Counted from the stretch's first letter, positions 35,320 to 45,385 are shown. The stretch: 64,000 nt of DNA from Aureimonas glaciei (GCF_014643375.1 NZ_BMJJ01000004.1:196167-260166); one strand, 5' to 3'. Program-made: numbers and translations. Notes: generated from the sequence alone by a model not told the origin.

Positions 35320-36388
35320 CGCGCCGACGACCGCGGCCGTTGTCTCGGCCGACGCGCTGCATATGCACTTTTCCCAGCGCAGCCGCTTTCTCGGTCGGGT
35401 CACCGGAAACCCGGTCCGGGCCGTGGATGGTGTCTCGTTCTCGGTCGCCAAGGGAAAGTGTTTTGCCATCGTCGGCGAGTCGGGATCGGGCAAGAGCACT
35501 CTTGCCCGCCTGTTGGTCGGGCTTTTGAAGCCCACCGAGGGCGACGTCACCATTGCCGGTCATGTCTTGTCGGGCGTCAGTGAGTCGGCCATGCGCGGCA
35601 TGCGGCGCCGGGTGCAACTGGTGCTGCAGGACCCACGCGCATCGCTCGATCCACGGATGCGCGTCGAGGCCGTCCTCGAAGAGGCGCTGATTGTTCACGG
35701 CCTCGGCCGCACGGCCGATGAACGACGTCAGCGGATCATGCGTGTCGTCCGCCAGGTCGGGCTCGATGCCCAGCATCTCGACCGGTTCGCGAATGAATTG
35801 TCCGGCGGCCAGCGCCAGCGGGTTGCGATCGCCCGGGCCATCATCGTCGAACCCGAAATCCTCGTCCTCGACGAGCCGGTCAGCGCGCTGGACGTCTCGG
35901 TTCAGGCGCAGGTCGTCAACCTGTTGATGGACCTGCAGGAGCAGCTCGGCCTGACCTATGTGGTCATCACCCACGACCTCGCCCTTGTCGGACACATGGC
36001 CGATGCCGTGGGCGTCATGTATCTCGGCGCCTTCGTCGAAAACGGCCCCGTCTCGGCGGTGGTTGCCGACCCGCGCCATCCCTACACGGCGAGCCTTCTC
36101 TCGGTGGTCGCGACCTCGGACCCGAAGGTCGAGCGGCAGCGGGCCATCACGATCCTGGAAGGCCAGATCCCCAGCCCGCGCGACATGCCCGCCGGCTGCA
36201 CATTCCACACGCGCTGTCCCCTGGCAAAGCGCATCGCAGCGGAATCGGACGGCGGGGTGCTGCCCCACCGTTGCCTGACCGAAAAGCCGGCCCCCCGCCC
36301 GTTCGCCGGACGCACCATCACCTGCCATTTCGCGGAACGGCTTCACGAGCCGCAGCCCGCCACCGTGGCATCGACCATCCCCCTGTAA
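35306..36388 (+). CDS. Oligopeptide-type ABC transporter ATPase, DppF-like
   Basis: 360 residues with Walker A GESGSGKST, signature LSGGQRQRVAIARA, Walker B LVLDEPVSALDVS and the DppF C-terminal extension (CTFHTRCPLA). ATG at 35306 overlaps the fused permease-ATPase end by 14 bp. With the fused DppD domain it completes the ATPase pair. Confidence 0.92.
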   Translation: MANPDAPTTAAVVSADALHMHFSQRSRFLGRVTGNPVRAVDGVSFSVAKGKCFAIVGESGSGKSTLARLLVGLLKPTEGDVTIAGHVLSGVSESAMRGMRRRVQLVLQDPRASLDPRMRVEAVLEEALIVHGLGRTADERRQRIMRVVRQVGLDAQHLDRFANELSGGQRQRVAIARAIIVEPEILVLDEPVSALDVSVQAQVVNLLMDLQEQLGLTYVVITHDLALVGHMADAVGVMYLGAFVENGPVSAVVADPRHPYTASLLSVVATSDPKVERQRAITILEGQIPSPRDMPAGCTFHTRCPLAKRIAAESDGGVLPHRCLTEKPAPRPFAGRTITCHFAERLHEPQPATVASTIPL

Positions 36389-36410
36389 CATTCGAACTAT
36401 GGAGTCTTTG

Positions 36411-37616
36411 ATGAGCAAGGTCACGAGCACCCACGAGATCGTCATTGTCGGCGGCGGAATTTACGGGACCAGCCTGGCATACGAACTCGCCAGCCGCGGA
36501 CGTGACGTGCTGCTCTTGGAGGGCGGGGAAATCGCGGGGGGCGCCTCAGGCGGGCCTGGCGAGCGCGGCGTGCGCGCCAACAACCGCGACATCCGTGAAC
36601 TGCCGGTCGTATCGCTGTCGATCGACCGCTGGCAGGTCTTTCAGGAGCAGTTCGAGGGGGGCGTGGGATATCGCCGGGTCGGCGGACTCCAAGTCTTCGA
36701 TCTGCCCTACGGCCACCGCGAGCATGAAATCCGCGGGCGTATGGAAGCCAAGGCCGCCATCCAGAGTGCGCTCGGCACCCCCAGCAAAATCCTGTCGCGT
36801 GACGAAGTCTTCGCGCTCGAGCCCGAAATGAGCCGATCCATCGTCGGCGCCATGTACTGTCCTAATGACGGTGTCGGCGACCACACCTTCGCCACACGCC
36901 AGTTCGCCAAGGCGGCCGAGGCGGCCGGCGCGACGATCCGCACCATGGCCAAAGTGTCGGCCCTTCTGGCCGACCGTGGCCGGATCCGCGCCGTCCGCCT
37001 GGTCGATGGCGAGGAGATCGGTGTCGGCGACAAGCTCTTCGTCTTGAGCAATGTCGGTGCGCCGAAGCTCCTTGCGGAGCATGTCGGACAGGGGGCATTG
37101 CCCCCGACATGGAACCTGATGCCGCAGATGATGTATGTGACCAATCCTGAAAACCACGTGATCAAGCACCTCGTCTCCCACGCGCATCGGCGGCTGGCGA
37201 TCAAGCAGTTGCCGGACGGGACGATCATGCTGTCGGGCGGCGTCAGCGTTTCCCACAAGGACGGGCGGGTGGACACCGGCTCGCTCAGTGCGACCGCCAT
37301 CAACCTGACCGACTCGATCATGACGTTCCCCTTCCTGGACCGGTCGGAATTCGTCCAGGTCGACGCGACACGGGTCGATACCAATGCGCTCGACGACATT
37401 CCGATCATCGACCGGCCGCAGCACCTGCCGAACCTCTATTACGGCTATGCCTGGTCCGGGCATGGCTTCGCGATTTCGCTCGGCTTCACCAAACTGTTCG
37501 CCGATTGGGCGGAAACGGGCGACAAACCGGCCGATCTCGAGCCCTTCTCTCCCAGCCGTTTCACGCTGTCGCCAAGGGTTTCCGTCCAGCCATCGCGCCT
37601 TGCGCTGACCGCCTGA
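36411..37616 (+). CDS. FAD-dependent amine/amino-acid oxidoreductase (DAO family)
   Basis: 401 residues. The N-terminus has the FAD dinucleotide motif VIVGGGIYGTSLAYELASRG and the C-terminus the second FAD contact GYAWSGHGFAISLG. It belongs to the DadA/sarcosine-oxidase/opine-oxidase fold. ATG at 36411 is chosen because GGAG at 36401-36404 is 6 nt upstream; an ATG at 36399 is alternative. It lies 22 bp after the importer ATPase and 24 bp before a deacylase, so it probably oxidises the imported compound or its product. Confidence 0.85.
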   Translation: MSKVTSTHEIVIVGGGIYGTSLAYELASRGRDVLLLEGGEIAGGASGGPGERGVRANNRDIRELPVVSLSIDRWQVFQEQFEGGVGYRRVGGLQVFDLPYGHREHEIRGRMEAKAAIQSALGTPSKILSRDEVFALEPEMSRSIVGAMYCPNDGVGDHTFATRQFAKAAEAAGATIRTMAKVSALLADRGRIRAVRLVDGEEIGVGDKLFVLSNVGAPKLLAEHVGQGALPPTWNLMPQMMYVTNPENHVIKHLVSHAHRRLAIKQLPDGTIMLSGGVSVSHKDGRVDTGSLSATAINLTDSIMTFPFLDRSEFVQVDATRVDTNALDDIPIIDRPQHLPNLYYGYAWSGHGFAISLGFTKLFADWAETGDKPADLEPFSPSRFTLSPRVSVQPSRLALTA

Positions 37617-37640
37617 GCCCAGCCGAAAGTGACCACACCC

Positions 37641-38606
37641 ATGACTCCGATACTCACAACGGCCGCCGGTCGTTCGACCCGCGACCTCAACGACGTCATC
37701 GCCGAGGGCAACCGTTTTTTGCCGGACAGAATGACAGTCATCGACAATGGAGACGGTCCGACCATCCTCGTCTGTGGCGGCATCCATGGCGATGAGTACG
37801 AGCCGCAGGTTGTCCTTCGCCGCCTGGCCAGGGAGATCGACCCGGGCACCGTCACGGGCCGGCTGATCATCATCCCTTCCATCAATTTTCCCGGGTCGCA
37901 GAAGGGCTCACGCCTATCCACCATCGATGACGCCAATATGAATCGGACCTTTCCTGGGGATGCGGACGGCACCGCAACGCAGAGGTTGTCAAAGTTTCTT
38001 TCCGATGAGCTGTTCCCCCTCTGCGATCTCCTCATCGATCTTCATGCCGGCGGAACCGAGTACACGGTCGTGCCCCTGATCTTTGGCTTTACCAACCCTC
38101 GCTGCGCAGTCTCGGAAAACCAACTCGAAGGGCTGATGGAGGGCTGGGGCACCCGGTTCATCCAATACATCGACAGCGTGCCCTCGACCGCAGTCGGCTG
38201 CGCCCTCGCGCAGAACCTGGCCTCTATCGAGACGGAAGGGGGCAGCGGCGGCGCCCTTGATGCCGCCGAGCTGGATGAACTGCATGACGCGCTGATGCGG
38301 GGTCTCGCCAAAGTCGGTGTCATCCGCTCGACCATTGCCGCCTCAACGGTTGAGCCGATCCGCGTGCGTGTCGGTCAAGAAAACCAGAACCCGGCCCCGC
38401 GTGACGGCATCGTGCAGCATGTCGTCGCCCTGGGCGAGTTTGTCCGCAGGGGCGCACTTCTGGCGCTGCTTCACCCGGTGTCTGATGGCGACGGCGAGTG
38501 CTTGCAGATCCGCTCCAACGTCGACGGCTATGTCCTGCGCCTCAATGCGAATGCCTTCGTCAAGGCCGGTGCGCTGATCAGCAATACCGGCTCTCTCATG
38601 AACTAA
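37641..38606 (+). CDS. Succinylglutamate desuccinylase/aspartoacylase-family deacylase
   Basis: 321 residues. The zinc-binding motifs are GGIHGDEYEP (histidine and glutamate) and the histidine in LIDLHAGGTEY; SINFPGSQKG and NMNRTFPG are family-conserved. Relatives remove N-acyl groups from amino acids, and DoeB of the ectoine pathway is one of them. It is the last gene of the 30.8-38.6 kb operon. In this place it could remove an acyl group from an imported N-acyl amino acid or peptide-like compound. A GTG at 37629 is an alternative start. Confidence 0.85.
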   Translation: MTPILTTAAGRSTRDLNDVIAEGNRFLPDRMTVIDNGDGPTILVCGGIHGDEYEPQVVLRRLAREIDPGTVTGRLIIIPSINFPGSQKGSRLSTIDDANMNRTFPGDADGTATQRLSKFLSDELFPLCDLLIDLHAGGTEYTVVPLIFGFTNPRCAVSENQLEGLMEGWGTRFIQYIDSVPSTAVGCALAQNLASIETEGGSGGALDAAELDELHDALMRGLAKVGVIRSTIAASTVEPIRVRVGQENQNPAPRDGIVQHVVALGEFVRRGALLALLHPVSDGDGECLQIRSNVDGYVLRLNANAFVKAGALISNTGSLMN

Positions 38607-38954
38607 GACCTATCCGGAGGCCTTGCGGCAGCCAGAGGTAAGGCGCAGCCGAGCCATCGCCCAGCGGGCAGAAGCGTGGCCAGGAGCCGAAAATAGAAGC
38701 GGCCTTTACCCCGCTGCTGGGCCAGCTCGGAACCCCGCCCTCTGTCTCACCACACCTCTGTACCGTGGCCCTGAGGAATTTGACGGTGTCGCAGAAAGGC
38801 CAAGGCTGCTGCGACGCAGTCCGCTCGGCAGCATGACCGCAGCTCCCAATCTTTGCGCGACCGGTAGGTCGGTGACGGGGCAGGGGCTGGAACGTTCAGG
38901 CTCCGCAGACCGGCTGCGACATGCTCGTAGTCGGTGTTCGCCTGCGCGGATTGG
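38607..38954. other. Non-coding or decayed stretch before the glycerate kinase remnant
   Basis: About 350 bp with no supportable gene. The N-terminal half expected for the glycerate 2-kinase remnant downstream is not recognisable here in any frame, so it has been deleted or replaced. Confidence 0.4.
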
Positions 38955-39487
38955 GCTTGGAAACAGTCATCGCGTCGGCCGCGTTGTCGCTAGAGGCTGC
39001 AGCGGCGCATTCGCTCAGCGTCGGCATGGATGCCATCATCCTGTCAGACTCAATCGAGGGAGAGGCCCGCGACGTCGGGCAGGTTCACGCCGCCATCGCG
39101 CGCGAGATCGCCCTCAGAGACCGGCCGTTCACGAAGCCTATCCTGCTACTGTCCGGAGGAGAGACGACCGTAACATTTGGATCCGCCCCTTACGGGCGAG
39201 GGGGGCGAAATAGCACCTTCCTGCTGTCTTTTGCACTCGGCATTCAAGGATTCCATTCGATCCATGCTTTGGCCGCGGACACCGACGGAATCGATGGCTC
39301 GCAAGCCAACGCCGGTGCCTTTGCTGACGGTGCATCGGTTATGAGAATGCGGGCGGCTGGGATCGATGCGAAGAAAAAGCTGCTTGGCCATGATAGCTGG
39401 GCGGCATTTGAGGCGATAGGCGATCTTCTTACGACCGGGCCCACTGGAACGAACGTCAATGACTTTCGAGCGGTTATGCTCAGATAG
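38955..39487 (+). pseudogene. C-terminal remnant of a glycerate 2-kinase (GckA/TtuD, MOFRL domain)
   Basis: From about LETVIASAALSLEAAAA to the stop, roughly 177 codons match the C-terminal half of the glycerate 2-kinase/hydroxypyruvate reductase family: DSIEGEARDVG, PILLLSGGETTVT, YGRGGRNSTFLLSFALG, ALAADTDGIDGS and GPTGTNVNDFRAV. The family is normally about 420 residues, so the first half is missing, and no start codon or ribosome binding site fits. It is a truncated, probably dead, gene in a decayed zone. Confidence 0.75.
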
Positions 39488-40260
39488 TCTGGGGCGTCGA
39501 GGCATACCTCGATTAGGTTGGAATGCGTCCGCGGCGCAAACAGTATTTTCGATGGCATCGCGGCTTGCTTTGCCCCACTCGTAGATATCCTTGAGTTCGA
39601 TCAGGACGCGCTCCAGGCCACGGACTGACCGTGCAGCGGCGCGTGGTAGCAAGTGAGTGCCGAAGCCAGGGCGATACTCTGCGTGTTCGACTTTCGGATT
39701 TTTCAGCAACTCGCCGTGCTCGACGAGCGCATCGATGAAATAGGGGCGAGGCCGGGCATAGGGCCGAATTCGGCTTTCAGACGCTTTGCAGCATGCACCT
39801 CGCCTATCATCGCCGACCAGAAATCGCAGCGGCTGAGGTGATCAGCAGACGCGTCTCGGGCAGCGAGCCGCGGACGAGAGACAGTCGATCTAGGTTCAAG
39901 GTTGTAGGCCAGGTCGCCGATAAGACCTCCATCGGCAATAAGATGTCCAGGATGCTGCCCGTCGAGCGCCGACTGCGAGAGAACCATCTCGACCTTGACC
40001 GAATTGCAGGCAGGCCAGCGGTGAGCCGTGCAGCAGGGTCTGCAGAGGCATAGCCGTCTCGCCGACGAGTCCTTTGGCAAGGTCGTCGCGGCTGTGGGGA
40101 TGGATCGATAGCAAGAGCTGCCAGAACGACATGTCGGCGACCTGGACATTGTCGGCGCGTAGAAAGGGAGTCGGCTTTTGGCGCCGGGCGGGGCTTCTTG
40201 GATGCCATAGGGGAAGCTCATGCCCGCGCCGCTCGCCTACCGACAGGTGCACGGTTCTCT
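39488..40260 (-). pseudogene. Decayed coding region, family not recognised
   Basis: On the minus strand, protein-like sequence passes between frames: MSFWQLLLSIHPHSRDDLAK near 40130 in one frame, SADHLSRCDFWSAMIGEVHA near 39850 in another, and ELLKNPKVEHAEYRPGFGTH with ERVLIELKDIYEWGKAS near 39700-39560 in a third. The switches suggest one gene broken by small frameshifts. I do not recognise the family. The zone sits between the glycerate kinase remnant and tRNA-Val. Confidence 0.4.
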
Positions 40261-40457
40261 TCGCGGGTAATGATGAGCTGCTAGCGACCCTCTACGGCTG
40301 TAGCAATCACATGACGTCGAATCGAACCGTGAAACGACGGGAGCGGTTCACGGAATGACAACGCCGTAAGAGACGTTTCTGTCGGAATATCTATCGAAAG
40401 AAAAAGGTGCCGAAATTTCAAGCTTGAGAGTATGCTAATGAAATTAAGGACTTACGG

Positions 40458-40532
40458 TGGTGGGCGCGACAGGGATTGAACCTGTGACCCCCTCGGTGTG
40501 AACGAGGTGCTCTCCCACTGAGCTACGCGCCC
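40458..40532 (-). tRNA. tRNA-Val (anticodon CAC)
   Basis: On the minus strand the sequence starts gggcgcgtagctcag and ends with the TPsiC arm ggttcaatccc, acceptor cgcgccc and encoded CCA. The anticodon stem cctcg/cgagg encloses the loop ttcacac, giving anticodon CAC (valine, GTG codons). The acceptor stem pairs perfectly over 7 bp. It marks the boundary between decayed DNA to the left and core metabolism to the right. Confidence 0.95.
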
Positions 40533-40808
40533 GCCGGCGGCTGCGAACAGTCGCCACGGTGCGCGGATATAGAGCCACCGGGGCGCGCAGGTCAATATCG
40601 CGATGGGCCGAAGACGAAGGAATCGCCGGAGCCGGGCGGAACTGTCGCCGAAGGCGGCAAGAACCCTCGCCGGGGGCCGTTCGCGGGAGAGGCCGGCACC
40701 GGCTGCCGGTGGCACCGTTCGGCCGTTTGGCGGTTCGGCCGGAGACGGGGATACCGGTGCTGAGGCAACCGAGAGCGGGGCCGGGGCCGGGGGCCATCGG
40801 TGACGCGG

Positions 40809-41486
40809 TCAGTCGCGGCGGCGGGTCAGCCGGTCGGCGAGATCCACCGTGAGGTGGTCGAAGTGGGCGATGACGACATCGGCGTCGGCCTTCGCCCGCG
40901 CGTCCGGCGCATAGCCGAAGTCGAGGAGGACGCAAGGGACGGTCGCGGCGATGGCGGCGTCCGTGTCTGTCGCGGTATCGCCGATCATCAGCGCCCGTTC
41001 CGCCCTGCCGCGGGCGCGGTCGATCGTGCCGAGAAGATGCCGGGGATCGGGCTTGCGGGCCGGAAAAGTATCGGCGCCGCAGATCGCGGCGAAGCGCTGG
41101 TCGAGACCGAGCGCTTCCAGAAGCAGCCGGGCCAGCGCCTCGGTCTTGTTGGTGCAGACGGCAAGGCGGTAGCCGGCCGCGGCGAGACGGTCGAGGGCCT
41201 CGACGGCCCCGGGGAACGGCCGCGAGCGATCGGCGATGTGGCCCGCATAGTGGCCGAGGAAACGTTCCAGTTGCCGAAGGGTGTCGGCCTCCGACAGGGC
41301 CACACCGGCCTGGCCATAGGCATGCCGCAGCATCGCCCGGGCGCCATGACCGGCATGCGGGCGGATCGCCGCGAGGGTCGCGGGCGCCAGTCCCTCCGCC
41401 TCCAGGCAGACATTGAGGCTCGCCGTCAGATCCGGCGCGGTATCGACGAGGGTCCCGTCGAGATCGAAGACGGCAATCGGCTGCAC
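40809..41486 (-). CDS. gph: Phosphoglycolate phosphatase
   Basis: 225 residues of the HAD superfamily with the nucleophile motif [13 protein letters not shown], the SxN-equivalent VCTNKTEAL, the lysine KPDPRHLL and the acidic [10 protein letters not shown]. The cap domain and length fit Gph, which removes phosphate from 2-phosphoglycolate. The start is a GTG at 41486 with GGGAGAAA just upstream. It is divergent from rpiA, the usual arrangement in related bacteria. Confidence 0.88.
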   Translation of the reverse strand: MQPIAVFDLDGTLVDTAPDLTASLNVCLEAEGLAPATLAAIRPHAGHGARAMLRHAYGQAGVALSEADTLRQLERFLGHYAGHIADRSRPFPGAVEALDRLAAAGYRLAVCTNKTEALARLLLEALGLDQRFAAICGADTFPARKPDPRHLLGTIDRARGRAERALMIGDTATDTDAAIAATVPCVLLDFGYAPDARAKADADVVIAHFDHLTVDLADRLTRRRD

Positions 41487-41687
41487 TGTTTTTCTCCCAG
41501 GCTGGATCGGCCGGCGATGGCCGGATCCGGCCGTCCGGACTGGCCCTCCGGCCCCGCCGGAAACGGCGCGCCGACGCCGGACGTGATGCGGCCTCGCCCG
41601 GCGCCCGTCAAGCGCCGCTTCATTCGACACCCCCGGCCTTTCGCGCTAGAGCAGGGCCAGGAATTCGATGCGGACGGGGAGACGGGG

Positions 41688-42386
41688 ATGGCGAATGTCG
41701 CGGCGCTGAAGGACAGGGCGGCCCAGGCGGCGCTGGCGCATGTCGAGGACGGCATGCGACTCGGCATCGGCACGGGGTCGACGGCCGAAGCCTTCATCCG
41801 CGCGCTCGGCGAGAAGGTGGCGGGCGGCCTGCGCGTCACCGGCGTCGCCACCTCGGAGCGCACCGCGGCGCTGTGCGCCTCCCTGTCCATCCCGATCGTG
41901 ACGCTGGAGGACATGCCGGCGCTGGACCTGACCATCGACGGCGCCGACGAGATCGATCCGGCGTTGCGGCTGATCAAGGGCGGCGGTGGCGCCCTCCTGC
42001 GCGAGAAGATCGTCGCGGCCGCCTCCGAACGGATGATCGTGATCGCGGACGCGACCAAACAGGTCGAGACGCTCGGCGCCTTTCCGCTGCCGATCGAGAT
42101 CAACGGTTTCGGCATGATGTCGACCTATCTCGCCATCCGCAAGGCGGCCGCGGGGCTCGGTCTTTCCGGCGATATCGTGCTCCGCAAGGCGGGCGAGGGG
42201 CCCGCGATCACCGACAGCGGCCACCTCATCCTCGACGCATCATTTGGCCGTATTCCCGATTCAGAAGCGCTCTCGGCGGCGCTTCACGCGGTGCCGGGCG
42301 TCGTCGAGCACGGTCTCTTCCTCGGCCTGGCGACTTTTGCCGTGATCGCCAGCGACGAGGGCGTCACCGTGCTGCAGCGGGCATGA
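41688..42386 (+). CDS. rpiA: Ribose-5-phosphate isomerase A
   Basis: 232 residues with the family motifs [51 protein letters not shown] and the C-terminal [10 protein letters not shown]. It interconverts ribose-5-phosphate and ribulose-5-phosphate. ATG at 41688 is preceded by GGGGAGA. Confidence 0.95.
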   Translation: MANVAALKDRAAQAALAHVEDGMRLGIGTGSTAEAFIRALGEKVAGGLRVTGVATSERTAALCASLSIPIVTLEDMPALDLTIDGADEIDPALRLIKGGGGALLREKIVAAASERMIVIADATKQVETLGAFPLPIEINGFGMMSTYLAIRKAAAGLGLSGDIVLRKAGEGPAITDSGHLILDASFGRIPDSEALSAALHAVPGVVEHGLFLGLATFAVIASDEGVTVLQRA

Positions 42387-42542
42387 ACGGCGCGGTTTCG
42401 GCCGTGCCGGCGACGGGCTTCACGTCGGGAGGTTGGCGCCCAGGCCCTGCCCGAAACCTTCAGGGCTTGCTAGACAGCATGCTGATTGGGTAGGTACCAC
42501 CCAGCGGTTTCGGGACCGACAACGGATGGAGACGGAACTTTC

Positions 42543-43151
42543 ATGGTTCTCAACGAGATGATGCGCCGCGGTCTGCTGGCCCTGACAGCTGCCGGTCTCA
42601 TGGCGATCGCGCCGGCGAAGGCCCAGGACGCGACGCCCGAGCATCTGTCGGCGGCGCGCGCGGCCGTTGCGGCGATCGACAGCACCGACCAGTTCGACAA
42701 TATCCTGATGAACGCGGCGACCCAGATCAAGGCCGATCTGATCGGCAACAATCCCAATATCCAGTCGGAGATTTCCGACATGGTCGACGACCGGGCCCTG
42801 GCCCTGGCGCCGCGTCGTGCCGACCTCGAAAACGAGGTGGCCCGCATCTACGCTCGCCTGTTCACCGAGCAGGAACTGAAGGACATCGCGGCCTTCTACG
42901 AGTCCGCCGCCGGCAAGAAGCTGATCGCCCAAGGGCCCGTCGCTTCGCGCGAGGTGATGGCGGCCGCCGACGTCTGGTCGAACGGCATCGTGCGCGATCT
43001 CAGGTCCAGCGCTGCCGAAGGCATGGCCTCGCTCGCCGCGTCGATGAACACTGCGGCAGTGCCGCTGACCGATCCCGCGGCCCCGGCGACCCCGACGGTG
43101 CCGGCTATTGCCGGCGATGCGGGCGCCGCCGGCACGACGACGGCCCAGTAA
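42543..43151 (+). CDS. DUF2059-domain secreted protein
   Basis: 202 residues with a signal peptide cleaved near AKAQDA (about residue 28). The body is helical and contains the DUF2059 signature (ARLFTEQELKDIAAFYESAAGKKL). The C-terminus is low-complexity Ala/Pro/Thr/Gly. Function is unknown for this family. It lies between rpiA and gor, as in many Hyphomicrobiales. Confidence 0.85.
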   Translation: MVLNEMMRRGLLALTAAGLMAIAPAKAQDATPEHLSAARAAVAAIDSTDQFDNILMNAATQIKADLIGNNPNIQSEISDMVDDRALALAPRRADLENEVARIYARLFTEQELKDIAAFYESAAGKKLIAQGPVASREVMAAADVWSNGIVRDLRSSAAEGMASLAASMNTAAVPLTDPAAPATPTVPAIAGDAGAAGTTTAQ

Positions 43152-43278
43152 GCACCCTCTGTCGGCGTCCTGACCGAGATCCCGCCGGTCGCGACCGACG
43201 GGCGGAGCCGGGCGATCTTTCTCGGCGGATCTGCGAGAACCGCATGTCGGCCGATTCCTCGGTTCCGGGAACCCTGCC

Positions 43279-44670
43279 TTGAGCGAGACCTACGACTACG
43301 ACCTCTTCGTCATCGGTGGCGGTTCCGGCGGTGTCCGCGCTGCCCGGCGGGCGGCGGCGCTGGGCAAGCGCGTCGCCATCACCGAGGAATACCGGTATGG
43401 CGGCACCTGCGTCATCCGCGGCTGCGTGCCGAAGAAGCTCTTCGTCTATGCCTCGAAGTTCTCCGAGGATTTCGAAGACGCGCGCGGCTATGGCTGGACG
43501 GTCGGCGAGACGCGCTTCGACTGGCCGACGCTGATCGCCAACAAGGACCGCGAGATCGACCGGCTGGAGCAGGCCTACCGGACCAATCTGGAAAAGTCCG
43601 GCGCCGAGATTCTGGTCGGGCGCGCTGTGCTCGAGGGCCCACACACGGTCCGCATGACCGATGACGACCGCCGGTTTACCGCCCGGCATATCCTTATCGC
43701 CGTCGGCGGCCGCGCCAATCCGCATCCGGGCCTGCCCGGCGCCGAACACTGCATCACCTCCAACGAGGCCTTCCACCTCGCCGAACTGCCGAAGGCGATC
43801 GTCATCGTCGGCGGCGGCTACATCGCGGTGGAATTTGCCAATATCTTCCACGGCCTCGGCGTGGCGACGACGCTGATCTACCGCGGCAAGGAGATCCTGC
43901 AGGGCTTCGACGACGAGATCCGGCACGAGTTGCACCAGGCGATGGTGCGCAAGGGCATCGACCTGCGCTGCGAGGAGCTCGTGACCGAGGTCGAGCAGCG
44001 CGAGGGCGGACGGCTGGCTGCGCATCTGGCCGGCGGCGAGGTGCTGGAGGTCGACCAGGTCATGCTCGCCATCGGCCGCAAGGCAAACACGGAAAATCTC
44101 GGCTGCGAGACCGCCGGCGTCGCGCTCGACGCGGTCGGAGCGGTGGTCGTCGACCACTATTCCCGCACCACCACTCCCAGCATCTACGCCATCGGCGATG
44201 TGACGCACCGGCTGCAGCTCACGCCCGTCGCCATCCACGAGGCTATGTGCTTCATCGAGACCGTCTACCGCGACCGCCCGACCAGGCCGGACTACGAGAG
44301 CGTGGCGACAGCCGTCTTCTCGCAGCCGGAGATCGGCACGGTCGGGCTGACCGAGGCGCAGGCCGGCAAGGCGTTTCCCGAGGTCGAGATCTACCGCGCC
44401 CGCTTCAGGCCGATGCGCCACACGCTCGCCGGCCGCGACGAGCCGATGCTGATGAAGCTCGTCGTCGACGGTGCGACGCGCCGCGTCGTCGGTGCCCATG
44501 TGCTGGGTCCCGATGCCGGCGAGATGAGCCAGCTCCTCGGCATTGCGGTAAAGGCGGGCGTTACCAAGGACGATTTCGACCGGACCATGGCCGTGCACCC
44601 GACCATGGCCGAGGAGTTCGTCACCATGTACGAGCCGACCTACCGGCTGAAGGACGGCGAAAAGGTCTAG
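43279..44670 (+). CDS. gor: Glutathione-disulfide reductase
   Basis: 463 residues. The FAD motif GGGSGGVRAARRAA is followed by the redox-active disulfide GTCVIRGCVPKK; the NAD(P)-binding GGGYIAVEFANIF and the C-terminal catalytic HPTMAEEF complete the enzyme. It reduces GSSG with NADPH. The only suitable start is a TTG at 43279, with CGGGA about 8 nt upstream and no ATG in frame before it, so an unusual start codon is likely. A gamma-glutamylcyclotransferase-like gene follows. Confidence 0.95.
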   Translation: MSETYDYDLFVIGGGSGGVRAARRAAALGKRVAITEEYRYGGTCVIRGCVPKKLFVYASKFSEDFEDARGYGWTVGETRFDWPTLIANKDREIDRLEQAYRTNLEKSGAEILVGRAVLEGPHTVRMTDDDRRFTARHILIAVGGRANPHPGLPGAEHCITSNEAFHLAELPKAIVIVGGGYIAVEFANIFHGLGVATTLIYRGKEILQGFDDEIRHELHQAMVRKGIDLRCEELVTEVEQREGGRLAAHLAGGEVLEVDQVMLAIGRKANTENLGCETAGVALDAVGAVVVDHYSRTTTPSIYAIGDVTHRLQLTPVAIHEAMCFIETVYRDRPTRPDYESVATAVFSQPEIGTVGLTEAQAGKAFPEVEIYRARFRPMRHTLAGRDEPMLMKLVVDGATRRVVGAHVLGPDAGEMSQLLGIAVKAGVTKDDFDRTMAVHPTMAEEFVTMYEPTYRLKDGEKV

Positions 44671-44755
44671 CGCCCCCACGTCTCCCTTGTGCCCTCGACC
44701 CGGGAGGGCCGGGCGCGGGCGGGCCGGTGCGAAAAAAAGCGACGGGAGCGGCGCC

Positions 44756-45385
44756 ATGGACATCCACGAGGACCATCCGGACTTTCACCAGCTGGCCGAG
44801 GCGGGGCAGGTCGTCGCCTATTTCGGCTACGGCTCGCTGGTCAACCGGGCGACGCTGCGCACCAAGTTTCTCGCCATCCGCCGCGCCGAGGTTTCCGGCT
44901 GGCGCCGGTTCTGGCTGCCGCGCAGCGAGACGGGGATCGCGCTCCTGTCGGCGCGGCCCGATCCCGGCCATGCGACGCAGGGCGTCGTTGTCTACGATCA
45001 TGCCGATCATCTGGCCGCGGTCGACGAGCGCGAGGCGGGCTATATCCGGCGCGATGTCGACGGCGCCGGTCTCGTTGTCGATGCCGCGCCCGCCGCGGCG
45101 CCCGTCCACATCTACGAGGCGATCTCGCCCGGCGCGACGGCGGCGGAGACCGGCGCGCTGATCCTCCAGTCCTATCTCGACGCCGTGCTGCAGGGTTTCC
45201 TGTCGCTCTATGGCCGCGCCGGTGTCGAGCGCTTCGTGGCGGAAACCCAAGGCTTCGAGACCGGGATCGTGCAAGACCGGATGACGCCGCGCTATCCGCG
45301 TTCGGTCAAACTGGGTGCCGGCGAGGCGGAGTTCTTCGACCGCTTGGTGATCGCCCGCGGCGCGCACTTCCGTCCGGCGGACTGA
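44756..45385 (+). CDS. Gamma-glutamylcyclotransferase-like protein
   Basis: 209 residues with the family nucleotide-free fold signature YFGYGSLVN near residue 22 and the probable catalytic glutamate in DEREAGY. Members release 5-oxoproline from gamma-glutamyl amines. Placement directly after gor suggests a link to glutathione turnover. Whether it acts on gamma-glutamyl-amino acids or glutathione itself is unknown. Confidence 0.8.
   Translation: MDIHEDHPDFHQLAEAGQVVAYFGYGSLVNRATLRTKFLAIRRAEVSGWRRFWLPRSETGIALLSARPDPGHATQGVVVYDHADHLAAVDEREAGYIRRDVDGAGLVVDAAPAAAPVHIYEAISPGATAAETGALILQSYLDAVLQGFLSLYGRAGVERFVAETQGFETGIVQDRMTPRYPRSVKLGAGEAEFFDRLVIARGAHFRPAD

Noticed and set aside
37641-38606. Naming the deacylase doeB
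   Set aside because: It shares the family with DoeB but lies 31 kb from the doe genes in an unrelated operon, so a paralogue with another substrate is more likely.
43105-44763. A 552-codon minus-strand frame
   Set aside because: Antisense to glutathione reductase, whose motifs are unmistakable.
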